Shown here in pieces: positions 35,512 through 46,167 of a DNA stretch of 64,000 nucleotides. Made by a program: the position numbers and the translations under genes. Each line of letters begins with the position of its first letter. The first letter of the stretch is position 1. The stretch is from the NCBI RefSeq assembly GCF_932294415.1, contig NC_065538.1, positions 75,307,834 through 75,371,833 on the forward strand, given 5' to 3'. Source of the stretch: Quercus robur (taxonomy: Eukaryota; Streptophyta; Magnoliopsida; Fagales; Fagaceae). The notes under the pieces are model-generated. The model worked only from the letters and a program-made list of their open reading frames with translations, was not told the DNA's origin and ran no database searches.

Positions 35512-36281
35512 GTATGTGTTTTTGGGTTTTTAGGCCTTTACTCTTTTGGGTCAGCGAGAAAAGAATTGGACCTTATTAGACCCGATTTGACAACGGGTCA
35601 GACCCAGACCCGAATAGACTTTAGTCGATCTCTCTCTAATAGAAAAATCAACTTACTCAACAATCACAAATTTCCCACTCTTTCTTTGAGCCCACACTCT
35701 CTCTTGGAATTCCCTTTCTCTCCTTACACACAGTCTCTCTAAAGTAGATATAGAAAAAACACCTACTTACTCAACAAGAAATCACAAATCACTTTTTTTG
35801 GCTGAAAATTATCGTGTCTCACTCTCAAATCCCTGGTGCCAAATAAATCTAGACTCTCAAACTTTAATCTAAATTCAATTTTGGGTTTCAATTCAGATCA
35901 AAGTTTGAGAGTCTAGACTTATTCGGCAGCACTGGGGTTTGAGAGTGAGACACGATAATTTTTTGGCAAAGAAAGTGATTTGTTATTTCTTGCTAAGTAA
36001 GTATATGTGTGTGTGTGTTTTTTTTTTTTTTTTTTTTTTCTCTACTTTAGAGTGTGTGTGTAGAGAGAGAAAAGGAAAACCAAGAGAGAGTGTGGGCTCA
36101 AAGAAAGAGTGGGAATTTTGTGATTGCTGAGTAAGTCAATTTTTCTGTTAGAGAAAGAGAGATATCAACTAAAGTCTATTCGGGTCTAGGTCTGACCCGC
36201 TGTCAAATCAGGTCTAACCAAGTCCAATTATTTTCTCGTAGAACCAAAAGAGTAAAGATTTAAAAATTCAAAAACACATAC

Positions 36282-36401
36282 CATCAGCAGATCTGAAATT
36301 AAAGGCGAATCAAAGACACATTCTTCTATTGGCTCCTCGTCTATTCCATCTTTGGTTTCTCTCTTGGCTCGCTCTGTTTTCTTCGAATCGCCTTCCACCA
36401 T
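36282..36401 (-). pseudogene. First-exon fragment, array copy 3 (inverted)
   Basis: Same exon in reverse orientation: ATG at 36401, donor GTATGTG intact just below 36282. Sequence MVEGDSKKTERAKRE, then an acidic stretch. Confidence 0.6.
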
Positions 36402-36812
36402 TTCCTTTGATTTCCCAATACTCAATTTTGGGTTTCAATTCAGATTAAATTTTGAGAGTCTAGACTTATTCGGCGGCACTAGGGATCTAAGAGTTAGACA
36501 CACAATAATTTTCAGCCAAAGAAAGTGATTTGTGATTTCTCGTTGAGTAAATAGGTGTTTTTTCAATTTCTACTTTAGAGAGAGTGTGTGTAGAGAGAGA
36601 AAGGGAATTCTGAGAGAGAGTGTTGACTCAAAGAAAGAGTGGAAAATTTGTGATTGCTAAGTAAGTCAATTTTTCTGTTAGAAAAAGAGAGAGATCGACT
36701 AAAGTCTGTTTAGGTCTGGGTCTAACTCGCTATCAAATCGGATCTGACAAGATCCAATTCTTTTCTCGCAATCCCAAAAAGAGTAAAGACTTAAAAATCC
36801 AAAAACACATAA

Positions 36813-36932
36813 CAACAACGGATCTGAAATCAAAGGCAAATCAAAGACACCTTCTTCTATTGGCTCCTTGTCCATTCCATCTTTGGTTCCTCTCTCGGCT
36901 CGCTTTGTTTTCTTCGATTTGTCTTCCACCAT
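36813..36932 (-). pseudogene. First-exon fragment, array copy 4 (inverted)
   Basis: ATG at 36932 (MVEDKSKKTKRAERG). The donor is TTATGTG instead of GTATGTG, so this copy is splice-defective. A further partial exon end, with an intact donor, lies at 37332-37373 at the array edge. Confidence 0.6.
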
Positions 36933-37373
36933 GTTCTTTGATTTCACAATACTCAATTTTGGGTTTCAATTCAGATCAAAGTTTAAGTGTTTAGACTTAT
37001 TTGGTGCCACTAGGGATTTGAGGGTGAGACACGATGATTTTTAGCCAAAGAAAGTGATTTGTGATTTCTTGCTGAGTAAGTAGGTGTTTAGTCTATTTCT
37101 ACTTTAGAGAGTGTGTAGAGAGAGGGAATTCCAAGAGAGAGTGTGCGCTCAAAGAAAGAGTGGGAAATTTGTGATTGCTGAGTAAGTCGGTTTTTCTGTT
37201 AGAGAAAAAGAAAGATCGACTAAAGTCTGATCGAGTCTGGATCTGACTCGCTGTCAAATCAAGTCTAACCGGGTCCAATTCTTTTCTCGCAGTCCCAAAG
37301 GGTAAAGACCCAAAAACCCAAAAACACATACCAGCAGCGGATCTAAAATCAAAGACGAATCAAAGACACCTTC

Positions 37374-37702
37374 ACATGTCACTTAGATTTTCAAATGCAA
37401 TATTCTGGTCCTCCTATTAACAAGAGACAAAATAGAAAAATAAAAAAAAAATTTATATATATATATATATATATAGATATATATATATATATATTTATAT
37501 ATATGAAAAGGAACATAGACTCTTAATCCAAAATAATAATTAGCTTCTCTCCCATAAAAAATAAAAATAAAAATGAAGTTCACGGAAAAGATGGGGGTTG
37601 GGGTAGGGAGGGAGAGAAAGAGATGGTGGGACAGTAAAAAATAAAGAGACCAGACCAACATCTACACGGCCTAAAGCATAACACCATAATATGCTTTAGG
37701 CC
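37374..37702. other. AT-rich spacer with TA microsatellite
   Basis: A TA repeat lies at about 37454-37504. The 92-codon minus frame across it is a repeat artefact. The last five bases (AGGCC) are the target duplication of the next element. Confidence 0.6.
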
Positions 37703-38012
37703 TGTTAGAGATATATATTAGACATATTAGCCCAATGTAATAGGCCCAAGCCCATTCCTGCTTGTACTAGTAATCTAGGGTTTAGTCGCCTATATATACT
37801 CATGTTAGGGTTCATTGTAACACAAGAGGTTATTGTACTACACTCTCAGATAATAAAGATGTAGCCCTTAAGGGATTCCTCCGTGGATGTAGGTCGTAAG
37901 GCTGAACCACGTAACCCTCGTGTTCTCAGTGTTCCTCCTCTATGCTTCCCCTTCCGCATCCACTCTAGCATACACAACATGATATAACACATCGCGTTGC
38001 TAATATTTAACA
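37703..38012 (+). repeat. 5' LTR
   Basis: Begins TGTTAGAGATAT and ends TATTTAACA. It contains TATATATACTCATG near 37790 as a TATA-like promoter and an AATAAAG signal near 37852. Confidence 0.92.
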
Positions 38013-38704
38013 TGGTATCAGAGCCAAACTCCGTTCTTGGCATCAAACAAATATCTCTAGCAAACAAAGAAGATTCTCACGTGCACACCGCCAACAGAAG
38101 TCACACATGCTTGTTTGCTGGATCTAGACTCCACAGCATCTCGCAGCCGCCATGGCTCCCTGTTGTGTCCAAATCCTCAAACCCAAGCAATCCGTGTCTC
38201 TCCCTATCAGATCTACGCAAATCCAAGCCTCGCCTGACGAAGCCAACACCACAGACGTGCTCCACGGCATATCGCGACCAAAACCCAGGAACCCGACCTC
38301 CAACGGCAGCCGCACGCGCCACCACGCGCGGACAATGGCTCCTGGAACTCTCACACGCGCCGCCGAAGATTCTCGACTCCCAGCTCGGATCTCAGTCACA
38401 CGCGCCGCCAAGCCGGCCTTGTCGTCCACCGATCCACTTGGCCTGAGAATCTGGTAATCAAACAAGCTCTCACACGCCTCCACGCGCCGCAGAAGCCTCT
38501 CGAAAATTGTCACGCGCTGCCATAGATTCTTGACTTCCAGATCGTCTTCTGGGCGCACGCGCCGCCCTGTCGTCCTCCTCGTCCGCCGATCTACGAAACT
38601 TGAAATTACGGGCCTCAATCAAGCTTACACGCGCCTCCACGCGCCTCACAAGTTTCCGGCATCTCCTCCACGCGCCGGTGAAGTTCACACGCTCCTGCCA
38701 GCGC

Positions 38705-38970
38705 CGGAAAATTCCTGCTGATGTCATCTGACGTCACCGGATGACGTCATCACTCCTCGTCAGCAGCCATGCAAGCACGTCCACGTCAGCCCTAGTCCAC
38801 GTCAGCGACACGTCATCAGCCACGTCAGCAGTGTCGTCTCGTCAGCTCCACGTCGTTGACCCGGACCGACCCGACCCGGACCACCCGGATCTGACCCGTG
38901 AGCACTTGACTGTTGACTTTGACTCTGGACCAGTTGACTTTGACTTTTTGCGTTGACTTTTGACCAAAAG
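38705..38970 (+). promoter_or_regulatory. Cluster of TGACG/ACGTCA and TTGAC words
   Basis: At least six ACGTCA words, some in TGACGTCA palindrome-like contexts, lie within 38720-38830. Eight TTGAC words (W-box core) lie within about 38855-38965. These are the cores bound by TGA-type bZIP and WRKY factors. The density is visible directly; a regulatory role is inferred. Confidence 0.4.
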
Positions 38971-39184
38971 TCAAAATTCCCAAAATGGCCTATCTTGCTC
39001 AGTTTTTCGCGTAGATTCGGATTTTGGCCTCCGTTTCTTCATTTGAAACTTCGAAATTGGACATTTGGCACATTCTTCATTGTGGTTTCTTCAAAGGCAT
39101 TCTTCAAGGCATCTCCAAGTGATCTTCTCATGCTTATCCAACCTCAAGCCTTCATCGAGCTTCCGCCTTGAGTTTGAGGGAGGG

Positions 39185-39494
39185 TGTTAGAGATATATAT
39201 TAGACATATTAGCCCAATGTAATAGGCCCAAGCCCATTCCTGCTTGTACTAGTAATCTAGGGTTTAGTCGCCTATATATACTCATGTTAGGGTTCATTGT
39301 AACACAGGAGGTTATTGTACTACACTCTCAGATAATAAAGATGTAGCCCTTAAGGGATTCCTCCGTGGATGTAGACCGTAAGGCTGAACCACGTAACCCT
39401 CGTGTTCTCAGTGTTCCTCCTCTATGCTTCCCCTTCCGCATCCACTCTAGCATACACAACATGATATAACATATCGCGTTGCTAATATTTAACA
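39185..39494 (+). repeat. 3' LTR
   Basis: 310 bp, identical to the 5' LTR except for four substitutions (one in ACACAGGAGG, two in GTAGACCG, one in AACATATC). Preceded by the polypurine tract. Confidence 0.92.
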
Positions 39495-40059
39495 AGGCCA
39501 ACATAGAATATAGAAGTCCTAGAAAATGAAGGAGGGCATGTTTGCAATATCAAAACACAAGGTGCATTTGATTTATCTTGGCCAATTAAATGGCACCTGG
39601 GGTATTGGATTCAGTAGTAAGAGAATGGCTGGGGCTGGTTAGGTATGTCTTAGATTTGAATCTTGCCTAAAAATGAAAATGGAATAATCCTAGTTCATTA
39701 TTATAGTTATGCAAATTATCAAAATAGGATTCAATCATATGCAATTATTCAAAGAAGAAACGGTCATGCTAAAGCTTTATAAAAAGCAATTACTTTAATA
39801 GTAACTATTCTGTTTTCAACTGATCATGCCTACTTTGTAAGAAGAAATGGACCAAAGATAGAGCAAAATGGCTGAAAAGTTTGAAATGGGAAACCAAGTT
39901 TTTTATTTAAAAAAAAAAAAAAAAAAAGGTCTGTCGAGTAAAATTTTGTGTTCAATCAATCATCTTGAGAAAATATGAGAGGGCGAATTTTATAGTAGTT
40001 TTAGTTCTTCTGTGAGGGATGACCCTGAAGCTTTCAAGATATAAAAGGTCAAACTTTAC
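39495..40059. other. Intergenic DNA
   Basis: AT-rich, with an A run near 39908-39927. 39590-39670 has a tRNA-B-box-like word (GATTTGAATCTTGCC) and may be a SINE relic. No gene. Confidence 0.35.
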
Positions 40060-42617
40060 TTTGGAACACCAAATTTGTTCACAGCCTGATCCATCCTCTC
40101 CTTCAGAATCAGCCATCTCCTCACACTCAAACTCTACATGTTCAGATGGTCTTCAATTTCTTCATCAGGGTCGCTCAATTCTTCCTGCTCCATCACAATC
40201 TCCGGATGAGACCGGTTACCTATATCATCATGTGATATCTGCTGATGTTATTACTTGGTATCGGCAATCCATGGCTACTTGAAACAAGGTCAGTACTAAC
40301 TGTGGGACAAATATCACCCTGCTAATAATGTGGGCCATTGAAGTTTAGGGTTTTCATTGTAGACCTGGAGTGTGATGCTGCCAATACTGACAGTTGGATT
40401 ACATGCAGTCACATCTTTACTTTCCATGCCTTTCTTCTTTCTTGATGTATAGCTTAGGTGTATCTCCAAGTCCAGTTCATTAGTTTTCTCTGTAGGGCTT
40501 GGAAGATTAACACCAGTAGCCAGATCAAGACTTAATAGTGACTCAGTCTGGACAGCGTCAAAAACTTTCTCAGTAGTCACTGAGTCAGTATATACATGAT
40601 CGGTTCTTTGTAGCAGTGGATGGAAGTCAATGCCAGAAGATACTCTAGATTCCTCTTGACTTCAGAGATTTATTAAAACCTTCAAAATAGTTTTCTAGGT
40701 AAGGATTATGGAAGAGATTTAGGTTCAATTGAGGCTGATTTCCTGAGAAGAAAATGAAAGAACTAGAAGTACTAGTGCTGCAGTTCAATCAATAATAGGG
40801 CAGACGTCTATCTTCAGGGGACTGGAACAGTAAATGATGCATCTGAAGATCAGAATCAATGCGTCTTACCTCAGGAATACATTTATTCTTATCAATTTCA
40901 GATTCTTCTGGATGTGAATGTCTAACATTGTCTTTCAGTAGACTATTTTTTTTCTGTACAGCTTTTACTGAATGGGTGCTTCCCAAGTTCACAGCATGAG
41001 GAATTCGAGAAACTAAATTTTCTATTCCAGAATTACAAATACCACCTCCAGCCACAGAAATCTTGGTAGATGCTCCAAACTGAAAGCCTTTGAAGTCTGC
41101 CTGTGAGACTACACAAACAGATTGTGGAAGATTCACAGGAGGCAAGTCTAGCACTAATTTCACTAAGTGGTAATTAGAAGCACCACTTTTTCTACGACCA
41201 CAATAAGGCTGAAAAAAGAATTGGGATTTTCTGGTATTCAATGTCATACCAGAACCTGGATGATTTGGTTCCATTTTATTAGATGTACCATTTCTAGCAC
41301 TAGCAAACTGAGATGAAATACCCAGGTACACTGATAGAGTTGAAAACTTGTACATGATTCCAGTCTGGAGTTGAGTCTCTCTGGACCCATCATAAATTTG
41401 CTGCTCCCTTATATGAGTACCCTCTTGTTATAATGTATCCCTAGGAAGGCTTTTGTCTTTCACATTTCTGCAAGGACGGGCAGAAGAATTGAGGTTGAAG
41501 CCACCTGGCCTCCAATCTGCTAAAAACGCTTGATGAACATAACCTTGCCCAGCATTATCTGTGCTCTCATCTCCACTTTTATTCTTTCCTCCAGCATTTT
41601 CAGCTTGATCATCCTGTAGCAAATACAACTGTATAAAGTTAAATTATCATTTACAAGATGAAGCTGAGCTTTATAGTAAGGTTTATGAGCCAAGCCCAGT
41701 CTGAGACCAACTCTTCTAGGGTTCTACCTCATTGAAAATGAGTAATGCGGAGGTGCACTCAGTACAAGAATACCATATAATGCATAGAAACATGCATGCA
41801 CATAATAATATATGAGTAAGAACACATTTACACATTAACAAGGTTACGTGCAAGCATTATTTAATAAGTAAATTCATGATTTCTGTTTTTCTAATTCAAT
41901 AATTTATAGACCATATTTCCCATTTCTATTCAACATTATCATTACACTAGAAAGCTTAATAGATGATGAACAAAGATTTCACTAAGTGTCTCATAGCAGA
42001 GGCCAACTAGTTTACAGCAAAAAGCACAATTTTGTGCATGTTTTAATAATTATTAGCAATTCAGACAAAGTTATCTGATCCATGGAAAACTAATTAGAAT
42101 ACTGTATAAAAGCAATGGGAAGATGTGAAGAGTTGAATTTCAATGAAGATTTTCTAGCTCAAAGTTAACAAACCTCCTTTTCAGATGCAGTTTGCCAACT
42201 TGCCAAACCTCCAGTTTTGCACTTTTTTTCTTTTTGACTCATACAAACACTGCCTCTCCTTTTTTGCTTCATCCTGCTTATATGACCTCTGAGTTCCAAA
42301 GGCAATGAGCCACTGCCGAGGTAGCAAAGATGGTTCTCTATGTGGGACAAAAAATCGCCACACAGACATCCAATCTAATTTATAAACCTTACGTCCCTGG
42401 GAGATTTGGATCAGATAGTAAATCACACAGCAATCAATCAAACAGAAATCCTCTTAAGAAAAATAATAAATTCAAACATCTCTAGGTTGAATTTACCTCC
42501 TGAATACATGTTATCTCTTCCACAGTCAATGGAGAGGTCTTCATTCTCCAAACTGCCTGCATGAAGTAGAAAACAACTACATTAAAAGTTTACCAACAAA
42601 CAAATTGCTCATCTGCT

Positions 42618-43255
42618 TTTGCCATGTTCAGATGGCATATTTGTTTATCCACCAAAACAATCTAACTAAAGACCGCCTCCAGCAATGATATAAGACCTAA
42701 AAATTAACTATTACAATTTTCAAACATCCAAATACCATAGATTTTTCTCAACCATCAGTGGATGAAATGTTTGGTTGAAGAGTAAGAATGCATATCCACT
42801 CAGTTTTAATTAGAGTCCATGAGATCACAACCAAGAATGATAAATTTTGGAGACAGAAAAAGATGGAAGTAGTAAACAAAAGGAGGACATAACCCAAATG
42901 CCCAAAATGTTTCACCATGTTCAGATGGCATATATGTTTATCCACCAAAACAATCTAACTAAATACCACTTCCTGCAATGATATAAGACCAACAAATCAC
43001 AAGTTAAAATATTCCAACATCCTAATACCATAAATTTTTCTTGACCATCAATGTGATAAAATGTTTGGTTGACAAGTCAAGAATGCATATCCACTCTCTT
43101 AGATCTTCCACTTAATCTTCTTGTACTTTTTAAAGTTACTTTGTGTTCACTATCATGGCCATAGAGAGTTTTTATTTTGCAATAAAACTCTTATTACTTT
43201 ATCAAAAAAAAAAGAGGCCATGAGATCACAACCAAGAATGATAAATTTTGGAGAT
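42618..43255. repeat. Tandem duplication in a pseudogene intron
   Basis: Roughly 300 bp (TTCAGATGGCATAT...AATGATAAATTTTGGAGA) near 42629-42853 recurs at 42919-43255. The second copy is interrupted by a poly-A retro-fragment. Confidence 0.8.
43112..43212 (+). mobile_element. Truncated LINE 3' end
   Basis: About 100 bp ending GCAATAAAACTC...TTTATC followed by ten A residues. This form is common for plant L1 3' ends. It sits within the second copy of the intron duplication. Target duplication not resolved. Confidence 0.55.
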
Positions 43256-43327
43256 AGATAAAGATGAAGCCACAAATTAGCAGCATTGTTTTATACAATT
43301 AAAAAAAATTGCTATATCTCCTCTATT

Positions 43328-43420
43328 TATAAGTTCTAGGTAGAGGGTGATGTTGTGGCTTCAAGACCCATTGGATGCATGTGTAACTTAACAATATAAA
43401 AAATAAAAAATAAAAAATAA
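43328..43420 (+). mobile_element. Short SINE-like element, copy 1
   Basis: GAGGGTGATGTTGTGGCTTC, then AAGACCCATTGGATGCATGTG and TAACTTAACAATA with an A-rich tail. The pattern is shared with 45965-46050. It looks tRNA-derived (B-box-like GGCTTCAAGACCC). Confidence 0.45.
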
Positions 43421-44138
43421 ATGCTTAAGATGACTATCAATTAGGATGAGATAAGATGAGATCAAAATAATTTATAATTTATCTTGGTTGTGCTCGAGGT
43501 TGTTGAAATACCTTTATGGGATTTTCTGGTGCTTTAGATGAGCAACGATTCTTTTGCCTGACAAAAATCTACAACAAAAGTGGTACATGTCAATTAAAAT
43601 AGTCAACAATTGCTTAATCATGACAATTATGTTGATGAATTACAACACACCTAATGCCAACGTGACATTAAACTTCAGAACTTAAACGAACTAACAAATA
43701 CTACGACTCCCTATCATCACGATCATGAAACTCTAAAACCAACTGCAATATTTATTCAACAGTGTACATAATGACCAAAAAAATAATTGACCATATTAAT
43801 CCATTATCATGTGAAAAAAAAAAGAAAAAAAAATCCTCAAAAAGAGAGGATATCGAATACACAAACACCCATAAGTAAACTCACATCTAGTAAAACTAAT
43901 TAACCAAAAAGCTAGGAATGGAAATGGGACTTTTTAAAAGCATAACCTGCACAAACCCTCTAATTCAAGGAGCACAACCAAAATTATTTCAGAATTTATT
44001 TCTTTAAATTTTATTGTTGTTTGAAAACTCATATTTCTTTTTTTTCTTTTTTCTTTCTTTAGATTTTTCAGGTGGGGATCGGTGAGGATCAGATTTCATG
44101 TTTTTTCTAATAGGGATAAGATTTCAGTTTGAGGGGGT

Positions 44139-44307
44139 TGTTAATGTGTATAGTGTTATGAGCTTTAAGCCCAACTAGATTACTTGTATAGCACACATTC
44201 TTGTACTACACTCTTACTTGTACTGCACTTATATGCCTCCTATATAAAGACACTCATGTGTATTCTTTTACTGAGAAATACAATACAATCATTCAGTATT
44301 TCTAACA
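44139..44307 (+). mobile_element. Copia-type LTR, probably a truncated 3' end
   Basis: 169 bp from TGTTAATG to TCTAACA, preceded by a polypurine tract (GTTTGAGGGGG). It has a TATA-like CTATATAAAGA near 44239 and simple CTTGTAC repeats. No primer-binding site or second LTR nearby. Confidence 0.65.
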
Positions 44308-44618
44308 CGGACTATTTAATTTATTTTTAGTTGAGGATTTTGAGGGATTGTATGCTTCATATTCCTAGAAGCTCTATAAAAAGGCTCCAAGTGGTGGTTT
44401 TTTCTTTTTCTTTTTCTTTTTTTATGATGAAGGGAGCACAAACAAAATTATTCCAAAATTTATTATTTTAGATTTTATTGTTGTTTGAAATTCAGACAGC
44501 TCTCGGCAGTGAAGCCTGGGCTGTATTGCATCACCTCCCAGTGTGAAGCCAACCAAAATGAGATGGATCAGAATTGTGGATTCTTAGTTTAATAAAAAGC
44601 AGCTTCCGAACAAAGAGG

Positions 44619-45680
44619 GCTTCAAGGGTGCAATAACAACAAAGCCTTTACTCCCAAACTTTTGGGCTCAACAGAGTATTCAAAGTCAACTATATGTATT
44701 TTTATTCATTATTCTGTCGTAGCCAAAAAAAACATTCTCCTTGTAACCTCCTTGTTAACATGTCATTTTTTTTTTTTGGCTTTTTTTTTTTTTTTAATAA
44801 GTTAAGATTCTCTGTAATAAATGTATGAGGTGTTTCCAGGATCATATGGGATTGAAGAACAATTGATCAGGATGGCCACAATTTGATATAGAGCCTGAGC
44901 CATCTACTTTTACTAGTGTTATTTTAAGTATTTCTCTACTTCTTTTCGTTCCCTTGACTTAAATGAAATATTCTTCCTCGCTAGTGCATTAGTTGCTCTC
45001 CTTTGCACATGACCATACCATCTCAAGAAATTCTCCCTCATCTTTTTCTTAATAGGAGCCACCTCAATCTTTAAACGAATATATTCATTTTGTGTCTATC
45101 TTTCCTTGTATTTCCATTTATCCATCTTAAATCTTAACATTCATCTATGCACATTTTATAAACATATTGCTTCTTTATAGCCCAACATTTAGTACCATAT
45201 AGCATGGCTAGTCTTACAGCAGTCTTCTAAAACTTTCCTTTAACTTAATAGGTATTTTACAATCACACAATACTCCAGACGCACCTTTGCTCTTATCCTA
45301 TAGTTCACATCCTCTTCAATCTCTCCATCATTATGAATTACAGATCCAAGAAATCAAAAGCACTAACTCTTTGGTATCTCTTGACCATCAAGTTTTACAA
45401 CTCCATCTTTATTTATCCTTTGCTTACATTTCATGCAATCTATTTTAGACCTACTTAACCTAAAACCTTTAGATTTTGAAGCATCCCTCCAAATTTCTAA
45501 TTTGGAGTTGACTCCATGTCTAGTTTCATCCACAAAAACTATATCATTTGCAAAAAGCATACACCAAGCAACTTCATCTTGAATCAATCTAGTAAATTCA
45601 TCTATAACCAATGCAAAGAGATGGACTTAAAGCTAATGCTTGATGAAAAACTATAGTGATATGAAACTCACTTGGGACAA
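44619..45680 (-). mobile_element. RTE-clade LINE, 5'-truncated and dead
   Basis: On the minus strand, 45611-45363 reads as an RT fragment (MLFANDIVFVDETRHGVNSKLEIWRD), with the catalytic FADD changed to FAND. Downstream, further RTE-like peptide segments lie in broken frames (e.g. NDGEIEEDVNYRIRAK). The 3' end near 44620 has the (TTG)n-type terminus with AGGCTTTGTTGTTATTG. It lies in a pseudogene intron. Confidence 0.75.
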
Positions 45681-45964
45681 TTCCATTTGTTCCCACACCA
45701 TTACAACTACATCATATATAATCTTAATATACTTTAGAGGAAAGTTTTTATTTTCTAAAACCCACCATATAACCTCTCTAAATATCTAGTGAGTGGAAGA
45801 AATGTACTTGCTAAGAGAACCTCATCTTTAATAATTTTAATATTAGCCTTAGATGTGTACACATACACACACAAAACACATTACCATATCCATCAAGCAA
45901 ACAATAATTTCAATTGAGTATTACAACCTATCTAGTTTCTTTCCAATGAGATTTGGCTCAAATG

Positions 45965-46060
45965 ATACTTCCCCCTTCCACAAGAATGGTTGGAGGGTGA
46001 AGTTGTTGGTTTAAAAACTACTAGGTGCAATTGTAGCTTATCAATGAAAAAATAAAAAGC
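45965..46060 (+). mobile_element. Short SINE-like element, copy 2
   Basis: Same pattern as 43328-43420: GGAGGGTGAAGTTGTTGG, then a diverged B-box-like region, AGGTGCAATTGTAGCTTATC and an A-rich tail. Confidence 0.4.
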
Positions 46061-46134
46061 ATCTAGTTTCCTTTCATCTTTTGATCGAAATAAAAGACTT
46101 TCACGCTCTTAGTAGTTTGGACCCAAGAAAACAA

Positions 46135-46167
<33 letters not shown>

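Larger units (their letters stand above)
34479..37373. repeat. 2.9-kb inverted array of a gene's first exon
   Basis: Units of about 510 bp are arranged head to tail on the plus strand (34479-35880) and then in inverse orientation (35880-37373), with the turn near 35880. Each unit, read in its own sense, holds a leader with CT-rich tracts, the start codon ATGGTGGAAGGC, about 40 codons, a splice donor GTATGTG, and a piece of intron that leads into the next leader. The arms are strongly similar but not identical, so a transcript could fold into a long imperfect hairpin. No transposase or clear terminal repeat and target duplication were found at the edges. Confidence 0.88.
37703..39494 (+). mobile_element. 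Non-autonomous copia-type LTR retrotransposon, 1.8 kb
   Basis: Two 310-bp LTRs (TGTTAG...TTAACA) at 37703-38012 and 39185-39494 differ at four positions. A 5-bp target duplication AGGCC lies on both sides (37698-37702 and 39495-39499). The primer-binding site TGGTATCAGAGCC at 38013-38025 matches the initiator-Met type used by copia elements. A purine-rich tract (GAGTTTGAGGGAGGG) precedes the second LTR. The 1.17-kb interior has no gag, protease, integrase or RT; its open frames on both strands are GC-rich and unrelated to pol. It resembles a large TRIM and must be moved in trans. The few LTR differences imply a fairly recent insertion. Confidence 0.93.

Noticed and set aside
34866..35742. Frames starting upstream of ATGGTGGAAGGC in the inverted array
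   Set aside because: The upstream extension needs a TTG start, and the downstream part of the longer frame is intron sequence.
38101..38727. Several 75-165 codon frames on both strands
   Set aside because: GC-rich interior of a non-coding LTR element; the frames overlap each other and show no domain.
40019..40282. 87-codon plus-strand frame
   Set aside because: The minus strand here carries the acidic tail of the GON-4-like pseudogene; the plus frame is its shadow.
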